From Campylobacteraceae bacterium (lineage in GTDB: Bacteria > Campylobacterota > Campylobacteria > Campylobacterales > Arcobacteraceae): DNA of 64,000 nucleotides. Below are positions 1 to 8,360 of the stretch, in pieces; position 1 is the stretch's first letter; the number at the start of each line of letters is the position of its first letter. The stretch spans positions 1 through 64,000 of the forward strand of contig JABXII010000018.1 in the NCBI GenBank assembly GCA_013373175.1, in the 5' to 3' direction. The position numbers were made by a program, and so were the translations under genes. The notes beneath the pieces are model-generated. The model saw nothing but the letters and a program-made list of their open reading frames with translations, made no database searches and was not told the origin of the DNA.

Positions 1-174
1 CAATTTAACTTAATCAAAGAGTATGCTGAAAAAACTGGTAAATTAGAAATTATTAACTTAACTGACGAGCAAAAAAATGCTTGGAGAGATGCTGTTAGTA
101 AAATCTATCCTGAATTCTACGATAAAGATAGTATTGGTGAAGACCTTATCAAAGGTGCGTTAAATACTAAATAG
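1..174 (+). CDS. TRAP dicarboxylate-type solute-binding protein, C-terminal fragment (window edge)
   Basis: The open frame enters from the left edge and ends at TAG 172-174, giving 57 residues that end in GALNTK. Bases 1-126 appear identical to 1206-1331, the end of the complete dctP gene downstream. Differences begin only in the last 16 codons (D for N after YDK, and a different tail). This is therefore the end of a second DctP-type periplasmic substrate-binding protein in tandem with the first. A strong hairpin terminator follows, so the two genes are probably transcribed separately. Whether the rest of the copy is intact cannot be seen. Confidence 0.9.
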   Translation, partial: QFNLIKEYAEKTGKLEIINLTDEQKNAWRDAVSKIYPEFYDKDSIGEDLIKGALNTK

Positions 175-192
175 TTTTACTTAGTATAATTA

Positions 193-230
193 GACTATCG
201 GTTTTTACCGATAGTCACACTTCTTTTTTA
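193..230 (+). terminator. Rho-independent terminator after the upstream dctP copy
   Basis: A perfect 10-bp stem (gactatcggt at 193-202, accgatagtc at 207-216) closes a four-T loop and is followed by the T-rich stretch acacttctttttta. It lies 18 nt after the stop of the partial dctP copy and separates it from dctPQM. Confidence 0.85.
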
Positions 231-269
231 ATAATTCCTCTTAAATTTACAAATTTAACACTTATTTAC

Positions 270-326
270 ATAAAGCTTACATATATTTTCATTATAATCC
301 TTATATAGACTAAAAAAGGAGAAAAA
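270..326 (+). promoter_or_regulatory. Putative promoter and ribosome binding site of dctPQM
   Basis: A consensus TATAAT -10 hexamer lies at 293-298, 28 nt before the dctP start and behind an AT-rich stretch. No clear -35 box is visible, which is usual for Campylobacterota sigma-70 promoters. A good Shine-Dalgarno (aaggag, 316-321) sits 5 nt before the ATG at 327. The start site is inferred, not measured. Confidence 0.55.
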
Positions 327-1379
327 ATGACTAAAACAATGAAAGGGATAGTATCAAGTGTTGCAGTAGCATCACTATTATTATTCACAGGTTGTGGGGA
401 TAACAAAGAGGAGACTAAAACTGCTGAGGCTAAGCCTGCTGCTGAAAAATTTGTTCTTAAATTCTCGCACGTTGTAAGTCCTAACACGCCTAAGGGAAAA
501 GCGGCAGATTACTTCGAAAAAAGACTTGAAGAATTATCTGATGGTAGAATTGATGTTCAAGTTTATCCATCATCTCAGTTATATAAAGACAATGCTGTTT
601 TAAAAGCATTAAAATTAGATTCTGTTCAAATGGCTGCACCATCTTTTTCTAAGTTTGGTAAAATTGTACCTCAATTAGCTTTATTTGATTTACCATTTTT
701 ATTTAAAGATGTTGATCACTTACACAGAGTTCAAGATGGTGAAGTTGGTCAAAAGCTAAAAGATATGGTTACTGAGAAAGGTTATGTTGCATTATCTTTC
801 TGGGATAATGGGTTCAAACAATTATCTTCTTCTACTAAACCTTTAATCTTACCAGAAGATGCAGAAGGTCAAAAATTTAGAATTATGTCTTCTAAAGTTT
901 TAGAAGCTCAATTCCATGCAGTTGGTGCTAATCCACAAATGATGCCTTTCTCTGAGGTTTATTCTGGATTACAACAAGGTGTTATTGATGGTCAAGAGAA
1001 CACTAACTCTAACATTTATACTAAAAAATTCCACGAAGTTCAAAAATACTTAACAGTTACTAACCATGGTTACTTAGGTTATTTAGTTGTTATGTCTAGT
1101 AAATTCTGGAACTCTTTACCTGCTGATTTACAAGAAGATGTAAAACAAGCTATGAAAGATGCTACTGATAAAGAAAGAGAATATGCTGCACAATTAAACA
1201 ATGAGCAATTTAACTTAATCAAAGAGTATGCTGAAAAAACTGGTAAATTAGAAATTATTAACTTAACTGACGAGCAAAAAAATGCTTGGAGAGATGCTGT
1301 TAGTAAAATCTATCCTGAATTCTACGATAAAAATAGTATCGGTGAAGACCTTATCAAGGGTGCGTTAGCAACGGAGTAA
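327..1379 (+). CDS. dctP: TRAP transporter solute-binding lipoprotein, DctP family
   Basis: Periplasmic receptor of a tripartite ATP-independent (TRAP) transporter, presumably for C4-dicarboxylates or related organic acids. The 350-aa protein has a short hydrophobic leader ending in FTGC with Cys at 23, so it is probably a lipoprotein. It then shows the family pattern: KFSHVVSPNTPKGKAADYFEK near the N-terminus, the LFDLPFLF segment, and QGVIDGQEN in the second lobe. The start is supported by an aaggag site 5 nt upstream. dctQ begins 3 nt after the stop. The last 126+ nt match the preceding gene copy almost exactly. The substrate cannot be read from sequence. Confidence 0.93.
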   Translation: MTKTMKGIVSSVAVASLLLFTGCGDNKEETKTAEAKPAAEKFVLKFSHVVSPNTPKGKAADYFEKRLEELSDGRIDVQVYPSSQLYKDNAVLKALKLDSVQMAAPSFSKFGKIVPQLALFDLPFLFKDVDHLHRVQDGEVGQKLKDMVTEKGYVALSFWDNGFKQLSSSTKPLILPEDAEGQKFRIMSSKVLEAQFHAVGANPQMMPFSEVYSGLQQGVIDGQENTNSNIYTKKFHEVQKYLTVTNHGYLGYLVVMSSKFWNSLPADLQEDVKQAMKDATDKEREYAAQLNNEQFNLIKEYAEKTGKLEIINLTDEQKNAWRDAVSKIYPEFYDKNSIGEDLIKGALATE

Positions 1380-1382
1380 CAT

Positions 1383-2009
1383 ATGGCAATATTTAATATT
1401 ATAAGTAAAATAATTGGTTGGATAAATCAATCAATCGCAGTGATAGGTATTACTGCTGGTGTATCTGTAGCATTCGTAAATGTTGTTGCAAGATATGTAT
1501 TTGATGCTTCATTAACTTGGGCATCGGAATTAAGTGTATTCTTATTCCTTTGGAGTGTATTTTTTGCAGCAGCTTATTGTTTCAAAAAAGATGCACATAT
1601 TGCAGTAACTATTGTTTTAGATGTAATGCCTACAAAGGTTGCTAAAATCATGTTATTGATTTCGCATGCTGTAACACTTGCATTTTTAATTACTGTTTCT
1701 TACTATGGGTATAAATATCTTTTATTAGTTATTGATTTAGATGAAAGATCAATCGACCTTGCTGGTTTACCAATGTGGATTGTATATTTAGTTATTCCTA
1801 TTTCTTTTGCTCTTGCAGCATATAGAGTTTTAGAAAGACTTTTCATTATTGCTACTACAAGTCATGAAAAGATTTTAAAAGAGAGTGAAGCTGAGCATGT
1901 ATTAGCTGAAATGGGAATTGGTGCACATAGAAATAAAGACAATGAAAATGTACAAGAGTTAAATAAAATGGTTAAAGAAGTAGAAAAGAAAACGGGAGGA
2001 ATGCTATAA
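1383..2009 (+). CDS. dctQ: TRAP transporter small permease, DctQ family
   Basis: Four-helix integral membrane subunit that pairs with DctM to form the TRAP permease. The 208-aa protein shows hydrophobic segments near residues 15-37, 48-66, 90-110 and 130-150, with the family-like ARYVFDASLTWASELSVF stretch between the first two. The C-terminal 45 residues are charged and probably cytoplasmic. It follows dctP by 3 nt and overlaps dctM by one base (TAATG), so the three are co-translated. Confidence 0.92.
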   Translation: MAIFNIISKIIGWINQSIAVIGITAGVSVAFVNVVARYVFDASLTWASELSVFLFLWSVFFAAAYCFKKDAHIAVTIVLDVMPTKVAKIMLLISHAVTLAFLITVSYYGYKYLLLVIDLDERSIDLAGLPMWIVYLVIPISFALAAYRVLERLFIIATTSHEKILKESEAEHVLAEMGIGAHRNKDNENVQELNKMVKEVEKKTGGML

Positions 2010-3292
2010 TGAGTGTTGCTGTATTATTTGGTATATTTTTCTTCCTAGTTATTATTGGTGCACCAATTGCAATTTGTTTAGGTGCGGCAACTTTTGTTAC
2101 ATTAGTATTATTTACGCCTATTTCTCCTATTGAAATTTCGGCAATGATGTTTGAAAAAGTTGAACACTATTCATTAATGGCTATTCCAATGTTTATTTTT
2201 GCAGGTAACTTGCTTTCAAAGGGAAGTGCGGCACAAAGAATTATTGAATTTGCTAAATCAATTGTTGGTCACTTACCTGGTGGTTTACCAATCTCTGCTA
2301 TTTTTGCATCTATTATTTTTGCTGCAGTTTCTGGTTCATCTCCTGCAACAGTTGTTGCTATTGGTTCTATTATGTTTGGTGCTATTATGCAAGCTGGATA
2401 TCCAAAGAGATATGCAGTTGGTACGATTGCAACAGCAGGTTCTTTAGGTATTCTTATTCCACCATCAATTGTACTTATCGTATATGGTGTAACAGCAGAA
2501 GTTTCTATTGGTAAACTTTTCATGGCAGGTGTTGTTCCTGGTATCATGCTTGGTATTATGATGATGGTTGTTACATATATTGGTGCTAGAAGATTAGGTT
2601 TCGAAAGAACTGAACCACAACCTTTTAAAGTAAGACTAACAAAAATGAAAGATGCTTCATGGGGTCTTATGACAATTGTTCTTGTAATCGGTGGTATTTA
2701 CGGTGGTATCTTTACTCCAACTGAAGCTGCAGCTGTAGCTTGTGTTTGGGCATTTATCGTTTCTGTATTTATATACAAAGATATTAAGATTTCAAAAATA
2801 TATATTACTGCTTTAGAGTCTGCAAAAACAACTGCAATGATTATGTTTATTATTGCAAATGCAATGTTATTTGCTCACTTCTTAACTATTGAGAATATTC
2901 CTCAAGCAATTACAGAAGCTTTAGTTCAAGCAAATGTAAATAAATATATGTTCTTAATCGCTGTTAACTTACTTCTAATTTTAGCTGGTTCATTCATGGA
3001 GCCATCAGCTATTATTATGATTATGGTACCTTTATTACTTCCTGTTGCAGTTGCACTTGGAATTGACCCAATTCACTTTGGTATCATTATCACAGTTAAT
3101 ATGGAGCTTGGAATGGTATCCCCACCTGTTGGGCTGAATCTGTTCGTAACATCTGGTCTTACAGGAATGAGTATCAAAGATGTTATTGTTGCAGCATTCC
3201 CTTGGACAATGACGATTTTAGTAGGATTAATATTAGTAACTTATATCCCACAAATCACGTTATTCTTACCAAATCTAATGTTTGGTGGATGA
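2009..3292 (+). CDS. dctM: TRAP transporter large permease, DctM family
   Basis: The 427-aa large subunit carries the transport path of the TRAP system and uses an ion gradient to import the substrate delivered by DctP. It has about 12 hydrophobic segments and the DctM-typical SGSSPATVVAIGSIM, GTIATAGSLGILIPPS and MELGMVSPPVGLNLFV stretches. Its ATG overlaps the dctQ stop, and a gggagga Shine-Dalgarno (1994-2000) lies inside dctQ. A hairpin terminator follows. Confidence 0.95.
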   Translation: MSVAVLFGIFFFLVIIGAPIAICLGAATFVTLVLFTPISPIEISAMMFEKVEHYSLMAIPMFIFAGNLLSKGSAAQRIIEFAKSIVGHLPGGLPISAIFASIIFAAVSGSSPATVVAIGSIMFGAIMQAGYPKRYAVGTIATAGSLGILIPPSIVLIVYGVTAEVSIGKLFMAGVVPGIMLGIMMMVVTYIGARRLGFERTEPQPFKVRLTKMKDASWGLMTIVLVIGGIYGGIFTPTEAAAVACVWAFIVSVFIYKDIKISKIYITALESAKTTAMIMFIIANAMLFAHFLTIENIPQAITEALVQANVNKYMFLIAVNLLLILAGSFMEPSAIIMIMVPLLLPVAVALGIDPIHFGIIITVNMELGMVSPPVGLNLFVTSGLTGMSIKDVIVAAFPWTMTILVGLILVTYIPQITLFLPNLMFGG

Positions 3293-3321
3293 TAGTTAAA
3301 TTATTTAAAATTAAATCACTT

Positions 3322-3356
3322 AAAAAGCTAGGAATTTTTCTTCTAGCTTTTTTTAT
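3322..3356. terminator. Bidirectional terminator between dctM and dgt
   Basis: A 10-bp stem (aaaaagctag at 3322-3331, ctagcttttt at 3343-3352) with an 11-nt loop is followed by a T-run on the + strand and preceded by an A-run. It serves the converging dctM and dgt genes. Confidence 0.8.
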
Positions 3357-3357
3357 T

Positions 3358-4806
3358 TTAATACTTTAAAGCAGTTAATTCTTTATACTCTTCTAGGGCA
3401 TAATCATCTGTCATACCAGTAAGAAAATCTACAATTAATCTAACTCTATAATACCACTCTAATATCTCATATTTTTCACTATTATCTTTGTCAATCATAT
3501 CGATATCTTTTCTGTAAGCTACAATTTGTTTTGAAGACAATCTTTTAACTAATCGCATTGAAATAAAACAGTTAATTTTTTTATCTTTAGTTAGTTTTAA
3601 AAAGTCTTCTGATGAAAGTTCTAATAGTGGTTTATAAATATCTAAAAGCGTATTTATAATTCTATATCCTTTTAATTCTAAAGACTGTACCTCTTTATTT
3701 TGATAAATAAACTTCATAGATATATCTTGTAATATCTCTACTGCTTTAAAATATTCACTATCTTTATCATACTCTAAAAGTGCGCTGTTGAAATTACCTT
3801 CAAAGATAGATTCATGATTATCTACAAAAACTTGAGATACATGAAATACAAGCTTTCTTACAAGCTCAGCTCTCATAAGTGTAAAGAACATATTAAACTG
3901 ATAAGGTTCATCGTCAGTTTGTGATTTTTCATAGTATTTAGTAATAATTCCTAATAAAAACTCTTCTTTTCTATTTTCACACTCTTCTTTCATAATGTTG
4001 TAAACTTTTTTAAATGAAAGGATTCCTTTTTCTACAGAGTCTTCTAAATCAGCAGTTAAATAAGATATATCATCAGCAGCTTCCATTATATAAGTTATAG
4101 GAAATCTATGTCCTTTTTTAACTTCTAAAGTATTTTGTATACTTTCTACAAAATCCTTTTCACTATAATAAAAACCTGGCTTCTTTTTTAAATAGTTTAA
4201 AGAGTCCTTTTCATCTTTTTTCTCATAAGCACCTCTGGTGTACTTTAGTACTGATAAAATTTGAGTATATGATAGATTAAGTCTTTGCAGTTTTGATATA
4301 ACTCTTATTGCTTGAGCATTACCATCATAATCACAAATATCTCTTTGTATCATCTCTTTTAGTTCAACTACATCTTCACTACTTGATTTAAAATCATTTA
4401 AAATAGTTACTAAGTTTTTCTTTATCCATTCATTAATTGTTTGTTCAGCAAAATGTCCAAAGGGAGGATTTCCAATATCATGTAAAAGACTCGTCATTTC
4501 TGATACAGAGACAAATACATTTTCCATATCATCTAAACCATATTTATCTAGACTATCTTTTTCTTTTAGTTTTTGAAGTATTATATTTGCTATAAATCTT
4601 GCATTTTGAGAAACTTCTAAAGAGTGAGTAAGTCTTGTTCTAATAGAAGCATTTAATTCTAAAGCAAAAACTTGTGTACGCTTTTGTAATCTTCTTAAAG
4701 CAGGAGAGGAGATAATTCTACCTCTATCACTTTCAAATGAAACATTTATATCATTTAGAGGATAAAATTCCCTGTGTAATGTAAGCTTTTTTTTGTAATT
4801 TATCAT
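3358..4806 (-). CDS. dgt: dGTP triphosphohydrolase (dGTPase)
   Basis: HD-domain enzyme that hydrolyses dGTP to deoxyguanosine and triphosphate, controlling dNTP pools and, in some bacteria, phage DNA synthesis. The 482-aa length is typical. It begins with the family-like SSPALRRLQKRTQVF segment (residues 33-47). The metal-binding residues are visible as TRLTHSLEV (H61) and LLHDIGNPPFGHFAEQ (H109, D110). Further family signatures are YIMEAADDISYLTADLED and the C-terminal RLIVDFLTGMTDDYALE. It ends at the dctM terminator. The next leftward gene upstream is 29 nt away, so the two may be cotranscribed. Confidence 0.93.
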   Translation of the reverse strand: MINYKKKLTLHREFYPLNDINVSFESDRGRIISSPALRRLQKRTQVFALELNASIRTRLTHSLEVSQNARFIANIILQKLKEKDSLDKYGLDDMENVFVSVSEMTSLLHDIGNPPFGHFAEQTINEWIKKNLVTILNDFKSSSEDVVELKEMIQRDICDYDGNAQAIRVISKLQRLNLSYTQILSVLKYTRGAYEKKDEKDSLNYLKKKPGFYYSEKDFVESIQNTLEVKKGHRFPITYIMEAADDISYLTADLEDSVEKGILSFKKVYNIMKEECENRKEEFLLGIITKYYEKSQTDDEPYQFNMFFTLMRAELVRKLVFHVSQVFVDNHESIFEGNFNSALLEYDKDSEYFKAVEILQDISMKFIYQNKEVQSLELKGYRIINTLLDIYKPLLELSSEDFLKLTKDKKINCFISMRLVKRLSSKQIVAYRKDIDMIDKDNSEKYEILEWYYRVRLIVDFLTGMTDDYALEEYKELTALKY

Positions 4807-4835
4807 TTATTCTTACCTTCTTAGTTTATAATAAT

Positions 4836-5606
4836 TTATTTCTTTATTGCTTTTATTGAGTATATTAAAGGAACTTGCTGACCTTTATATAAGACTTGAT
4901 AACCTTTATCTTCTACAAACTCCATATTTTCAAAACAATTATAAGGACTAAAAGGATATTCATTAAAAGAATAAATACTCAAACCAGCTTTAATTAGAGA
5001 GTTTATTACTTCACTTACACTATGAGACCAAGTGACAATTTCAGATTTAGAACCATCACAATTTTCTGTATAAGTACCCTCTTCTTCAATATCTGGATTA
5101 TCCTTAGAAAAATAAGAATAACCTGATAACAAATCATTGAAGGTATGAAACTCTACTAAGTGAAACTCACCACCTACTTTTAATGCTTTAGCAATTGTTT
5201 CTGCCCAATCTTTTAGATTTGGTAGCCAACACAGTACACCATAAGAAGTAAATACAATATCGTATTTTTTAGTATTTTCATGACCAAATTGAAATATATC
5301 ACTTTCAATAAAGTTTGCTTTTAAACCTAAAGATGAATTTAAAGATTTTGCATACTTAATGGAGTCTGAAGATAAATCTACTCCAGTTACATCAGCACCT
5401 AAGCGAGCCCAAGACAAACTATCTAAACCAAAATGACACTGCAAATGTAATAAGGATTTTCTTTCTACATTTCCTATTTGTTCTAACTCTATTTTATTTA
5501 AAGAGCATTTACCCTTTTTAAATGACTCAACATCATAAAACTGTGAATCAATATGAATTTTTGTTCTTTTATTCCAAGTTTGTTTATTTATACTCAAATA
5601 ATCCAT
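4836..5606 (-). CDS. Class I SAM-dependent methyltransferase
   Basis: The 256-aa protein has a Rossmann-type S-adenosylmethionine fold. Motif I is HLQCHFGLDSLSWARLGADVTGVDLS (about residues 54-79), followed by an acidic motif II (SDIFQFG) and the post-motif FTSYGVLCWLPN. The HLQCHFG form is common in a broad group of uncharacterised small-molecule methyltransferases. The substrate is not recognisable. It lies between dgt and a DnaQ-like exonuclease with gaps of 25-30 nt, so the three may form an operon. Confidence 0.8.
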   Translation of the reverse strand: MDYLSINKQTWNKRTKIHIDSQFYDVESFKKGKCSLNKIELEQIGNVERKSLLHLQCHFGLDSLSWARLGADVTGVDLSSDSIKYAKSLNSSLGLKANFIESDIFQFGHENTKKYDIVFTSYGVLCWLPNLKDWAETIAKALKVGGEFHLVEFHTFNDLLSGYSYFSKDNPDIEEEGTYTENCDGSKSEIVTWSHSVSEVINSLIKAGLSIYSFNEYPFSPYNCFENMEFVEDKGYQVLYKGQQVPLIYSIKAIKK

Positions 5607-5631
5607 TTTTTATCCATACTGTTTATTTTAA

Positions 5632-6159
5632 TTATATAAAAGTTTTTTTCATGCATCTTAGTATTTCATAGGTTTTACTTACATCATAAGTAGCACTATG
5701 GTATGAAAGTGGGTCAAAATCTATTCCATAAAAAACACAAGTCTCATCTAACTTTGGATTTTTGATATTTCCATTCTTATTTAATGCCTTAACTATGTGC
5801 TTATTTTCTTTCATTGTACAAAAATGATTTTCAAACTTAACAAGTTTATCTAAATGTCTAAGTTCAAAATTTATATTATGAGCAATCAAAGTTTTTGCAT
5901 TATTGCAAAACTCAATAAACTCTTCATCTTCATTAAAAAAAGAACTATAACTAGCACCATTTCTATGGGCAATAATTTTTTCAGGTGTAAGTCTATGAAT
6001 TTCATAAGAGTAAGGATTTACGGGGTAACGTGAGAGATAGTACCTATGAAATTTATCAATAACTTTAAAATCCCCATTTACAAACTCTAATTTTACCGCT
6101 GCTGCTTCAATAACATCTTGGGAATTCATTGTATTTGTTTCAAAATCTAATATAATCAT
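5632..6159 (-). CDS. DnaQ-like 3'-5' exonuclease (DEDDh)
   Basis: A single-domain DEDDh exonuclease of 175 aa. Exo I is IILDFETNT (D5, E7), Exo II is LIAHNINFE (H94 to F98), and Exo III is SYHSATYDV (H154, D159). This is close to the size of a minimal epsilon-subunit-like or RNase T-like fold, without extra polymerase-binding domains. The natural substrate (DNA repair intermediates or RNA ends) cannot be decided. It is the first gene of the leftward exonuclease, methyltransferase and dgt set. Confidence 0.85.
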   Translation of the reverse strand: MIILDFETNTMNSQDVIEAAAVKLEFVNGDFKVIDKFHRYYLSRYPVNPYSYEIHRLTPEKIIAHRNGASYSSFFNEDEEFIEFCNNAKTLIAHNINFELRHLDKLVKFENHFCTMKENKHIVKALNKNGNIKNPKLDETCVFYGIDFDPLSYHSATYDVSKTYEILRCMKKTFI

Positions 6160-6250
6160 GCAGGGATTATATCAATATTTAAATTTACTTTTTATATAAA
6201 AATCATACTAAATCACCTTAGTAACTTTTTTCATAATTGTAATAATCATG

Positions 6251-6284
6251 TTTAAGAATCGATTCATCTGCTTTTGTTATAGTT
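6251..6284 (+). promoter_or_regulatory. Shared promoter-like element, copy 1
   Basis: TTTAAGAAT (6251-6259), a 10-nt spacer, then GCTTTTGTTATAGTT (6270-6284). The same two blocks with the same spacing occur at 8361-8394 before chaB. The second block contains an extended -10-like TGTTATAGT. The gene start at 6363 is 78 nt downstream. Identity of both blocks at fixed spacing suggests a common promoter for stress-type genes. The sigma factor is unknown. Confidence 0.6.
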
Positions 6285-6362
6285 ATAGGTAATAAGCGAA
6301 TTTATTATGATTCATTTATTAATAAATTTACTTTTTTATTATAATAACTTAAGGAGAACATT

Positions 6363-6650
6363 ATGAGTATGAAAAAAGAATATGAAAGAAAACTACAAGC
6401 ACAACTAGATGAATGGAGTGCAGAGATAGATAAACTTAAAGCACAAGCTGAAGGTGAAAAAGCTGATAAAAAAATTGAATATTATGAGCAAATTGAATCA
6501 TTAAAATCAATGCAATCAGAGGCAAATGAAAAACTAACTGAACTTCAAAATGCAAGTGATGATGCGTGGGAAGACTTAAAAGCAGGTGTAGATAACGCTT
6601 GGGATTCTTTAGGTAATGCATTAACTTCTGCTAAATCAAGATTTAAATAA
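6363..6650 (+). CDS. Coiled-coil stress-type protein (sll1863-like)
   Basis: A 95-aa soluble protein, almost entirely helical and charged. It has a heptad-rich body (ERKLQAQLDEWSAEIDKLKAQ) and a C-terminal DDAWEDLKAGVDNAWDSL segment. The latter is the hallmark I associate with small stress-response coiled-coil proteins annotated as sll1863-like. There is no signal peptide. A good Shine-Dalgarno (aaggag, 6352-6357) precedes the ATG. The function is not established. The next gene's product ends in a related DAWETTKKEF segment but is exported, suggesting a cytoplasmic/periplasmic pair. Confidence 0.7.
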   Translation: MSMKKEYERKLQAQLDEWSAEIDKLKAQAEGEKADKKIEYYEQIESLKSMQSEANEKLTELQNASDDAWEDLKAGVDNAWDSLGNALTSAKSRFK

Positions 6651-6695
6651 ATATTTTATTAGTGTAAACAAAATTAATAATTAAGGAGATATCAA

Positions 6696-7148
6696 ATGAA
6701 ATTACATATTTATATATTAATGATAATCGGATTATTAGGTTTTACAACTTTATCATATGCCAAAACAGAAACTACAAATACATCTATTAAAGAAGTAAAA
6801 AAAGATACTAAAGAGTTATTTGAAACTATTGGTGATTATACTGTTGAAAAGAAAGATCAAACTCTAAAAAAAGTAAAAAGTAGTTTGGATAAACTTGATA
6901 AAAAAGTTGATACTTTAGAGTCAAAAGTTGATAAACAATGGGACAAAATGAGCAAAGCTGTTCGTAATGAGACTCGTGAGAACTTAAGAGCTCTTCGTAA
7001 ACAACGTAATGAAGTTGCCCAATGGTATGGTAGTATGAAAAGTAGTACTGCTGATGCATGGGAAACTACTAAAAAAGAATTTTCTAAAGCATATAAAAAC
7101 CTAGAAAAAGCTTGGGAAAAATCTGAAAAAGAATTTACCTCAAAATAA
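6696..7148 (+). CDS. Exported coiled-coil protein
   Basis: A 150-aa protein with a cleavable signal peptide (hydrophobic residues 5-20, likely cut after SYA at about 22), then a long Lys/Glu-rich coiled coil. The C-terminal part (TADAWETTKKEFSKAYKNLEKAWE) resembles the AWEDLK region of the preceding gene. It starts 45 nt after that gene behind an aaggag site, so it is probably cotranscribed. The product is probably periplasmic. No enzymatic motif is visible. Confidence 0.75.
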   Translation: MKLHIYILMIIGLLGFTTLSYAKTETTNTSIKEVKKDTKELFETIGDYTVEKKDQTLKKVKSSLDKLDKKVDTLESKVDKQWDKMSKAVRNETRENLRALRKQRNEVAQWYGSMKSSTADAWETTKKEFSKAYKNLEKAWEKSEKEFTSK

Positions 7149-7152
7149 AAAA

Positions 7153-7191
7153 AGTTTTTAGAGTTGATATTTAAATACAACTCTAAAAACT
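7153..7191. terminator. Convergent terminator
   Basis: A perfect 14-bp stem (agtttttagagttg at 7153-7166, caactctaaaaact at 7178-7191) with an 11-nt loop. Read leftward it is followed by a long T-run, so it should stop the DUF1328 transcript. It can also act rightward, less efficiently. Confidence 0.8.
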
Positions 7192-7211
7192 CTACTTAGT
7201 CCTATTTTATA

Positions 7212-7382
7212 TTAAGGACGTTTACCTCTAAGTGCATTTGATACTCCAGATACTATTAACAGTACTAAGAATATAAAGAATAATATTTGTGCAATATTAG
7301 CTGCAGCACCTGCAATACCTGAAAATCCTAAAACCCCTGCAATTATTGCAAGAATTAAAAAAGTTAACGACCATGATAACAT
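7212..7382 (-). CDS. DUF1328 family small membrane protein
   Basis: A short leftward frame encodes 56 residues beginning [20 protein letters not shown], continuing [18 protein letters not shown] and ending in GKRP. This is the DUF1328 (YtjA-type) pattern: two hydrophobic helices around a Gly/Ala hinge with a basic tail, as in the E. coli protein that ends RKRP. Family members are tiny envelope proteins often found with stress genes. An aaagga site lies upstream of the ATG. The stop position is certain to within about one base. Confidence 0.8.
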   Translation of the reverse strand: MLSWSLTFLILAIIAGVLGFSGIAGAAANIAQILFFIFLVLLIVSGVSNALRGKRP

Positions 7383-7407
7383 TGTTTATCCTTTCTATTA
7401 ATTCAAT

Positions 7408-7662
7408 TTAAAATTTAGATAATAGTTTCATTAAAAAAGGTTTTACATAATTTTGAGATACAAAAGTGGCTATTAACTCTTCTTTTGCACCTGAATTAAA
7501 ACTTTTCAATGTATCGCCTATATCATAACCAGGGTCAATTGCTTTTAATTTTAATTTAGCAATTTGTACAGAACTAGGTTTTCTTCTAAATATAGAATCT
7601 TCACCTTCTAACTTAGAAACCAAGTTATTAAGTTTTTCTATCTTCTTTGCTCTATTTTCCAT
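7408..7662 (-). CDS. Small hypothetical protein in the YqjK position
   Basis: An 84-aa protein with a basic, helical N-terminus (ENRAKKIEKLNNLVSKLEG) and no membrane segment. The sequence itself is not recognised. Its start overlaps the end of the YqjE-like gene by 25 nt, so translation is coupled. By gene order it occupies the place of yqjK in the enterobacterial yqjD-yqjE-yqjK operon. Shared function is an inference from position only. Confidence 0.6.
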   Translation of the reverse strand: MENRAKKIEKLNNLVSKLEGEDSIFRRKPSSVQIAKLKLKAIDPGYDIGDTLKSFNSGAKEELIATFVSQNYVKPFLMKLLSKF

Positions 7663-7928
7663 GAAGCTACCTTCGAGACTATTAATGCTAATATCAAAAT
7701 TATTAAAGCAGTTATAAAATAGGCTAAAATCTCACCTAAATAACTTTCAATCCAAATTTTTATTCCTATAAAGAAAAAGATAGATGCTAAAACAAGTAAT
7801 GAAAGTGCAAAAAGTTTTATTAATAATCCCTTTGCACTATTTACTAAAGAAGATTCAACTTCTTTTATTTGAGCTTCTACTAGTTCTACAACAGAAATAA
7901 TAAATTCTGAAATTGTAACTTTTGACAT
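7638..7928 (-). CDS. YqjE-like phage-holin-family membrane protein
   Basis: A 96-aa protein with an amphipathic N-terminal helix, then two adjacent hydrophobic segments (about residues 36-57 and 64-88). It ends in a short basic tail. This is the layout of the YqjE/holin superfamily III-like family. It follows the DUF883-like gene by one base and overlaps the next gene by 25 nt. In known operons YqjE accompanies the membrane-anchored YqjD, so a joint envelope or ribosome-hibernation-related role is plausible but not shown here. Confidence 0.7.
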   Translation of the reverse strand: MSKVTISEFIISVVELVEAQIKEVESSLVNSAKGLLIKLFALSLLVLASIFFFIGIKIWIESYLGEILAYFITALIILILALIVSKVASWKIEQRR

Positions 7929-7929
7929 T

Positions 7930-8229
7930 TTATTTCTTAGCTAACCAAGCTGCCAGAAATCCTAAACCAAATGTAATTGCAACACTTTTAAAAGGATCAT
8001 TTTTAATCTTAGTTTCAATCTCTCCAACTTCATCTAAGCCTTTTGTTTTTAACTCATATAGTTTTGCTTTTAATTCATCCATTGATAAATCTTCAAAAAC
8101 ATCAAGTTTGCTCGCACTTTTATTTACTTTTGCAGAAGTCACCTCTTTTAAAGTAGAAGACAATTCTTTTATGTCAGCCTTTAAAACTTCAATTTCTTCT
8201 TTTAGTTTTGTTACTTCTTGTGTTGCCAT
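7930..8229 (-). CDS. DUF883 (YqjD/ElaB-like) membrane-anchored protein
   Basis: A 99-aa protein with a long N-terminal helix (EVTKLKEEIEVLKADIKEL), then the typical C-terminal anchor: KNDPFKSVAITFGLGFLAAWLAKK, an NPF/NPW-like turn followed by one short transmembrane helix with a glycine-rich face. In E. coli, YqjD and ElaB bind ribosomes at the inner membrane in stationary phase. Here it is the first gene of a tightly packed three-gene operon with YqjE-like and YqjK-position proteins. Confidence 0.75.
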   Translation of the reverse strand: MATQEVTKLKEEIEVLKADIKELSSTLKEVTSAKVNKSASKLDVFEDLSMDELKAKLYELKTKGLDEVGEIETKIKNDPFKSVAITFGLGFLAAWLAKK

Positions 8230-8360
8230 TTTGATTCCTTTTTGTTTTTTTAATATTACCCTTTAAATCTAGCATAATGAGTATTAATCAAAAATAAAAA
8301 TTACAATTTATAAGTTCATTATAAAAAAATAATATATTTATTTAAAATGTAGCAATTTTT

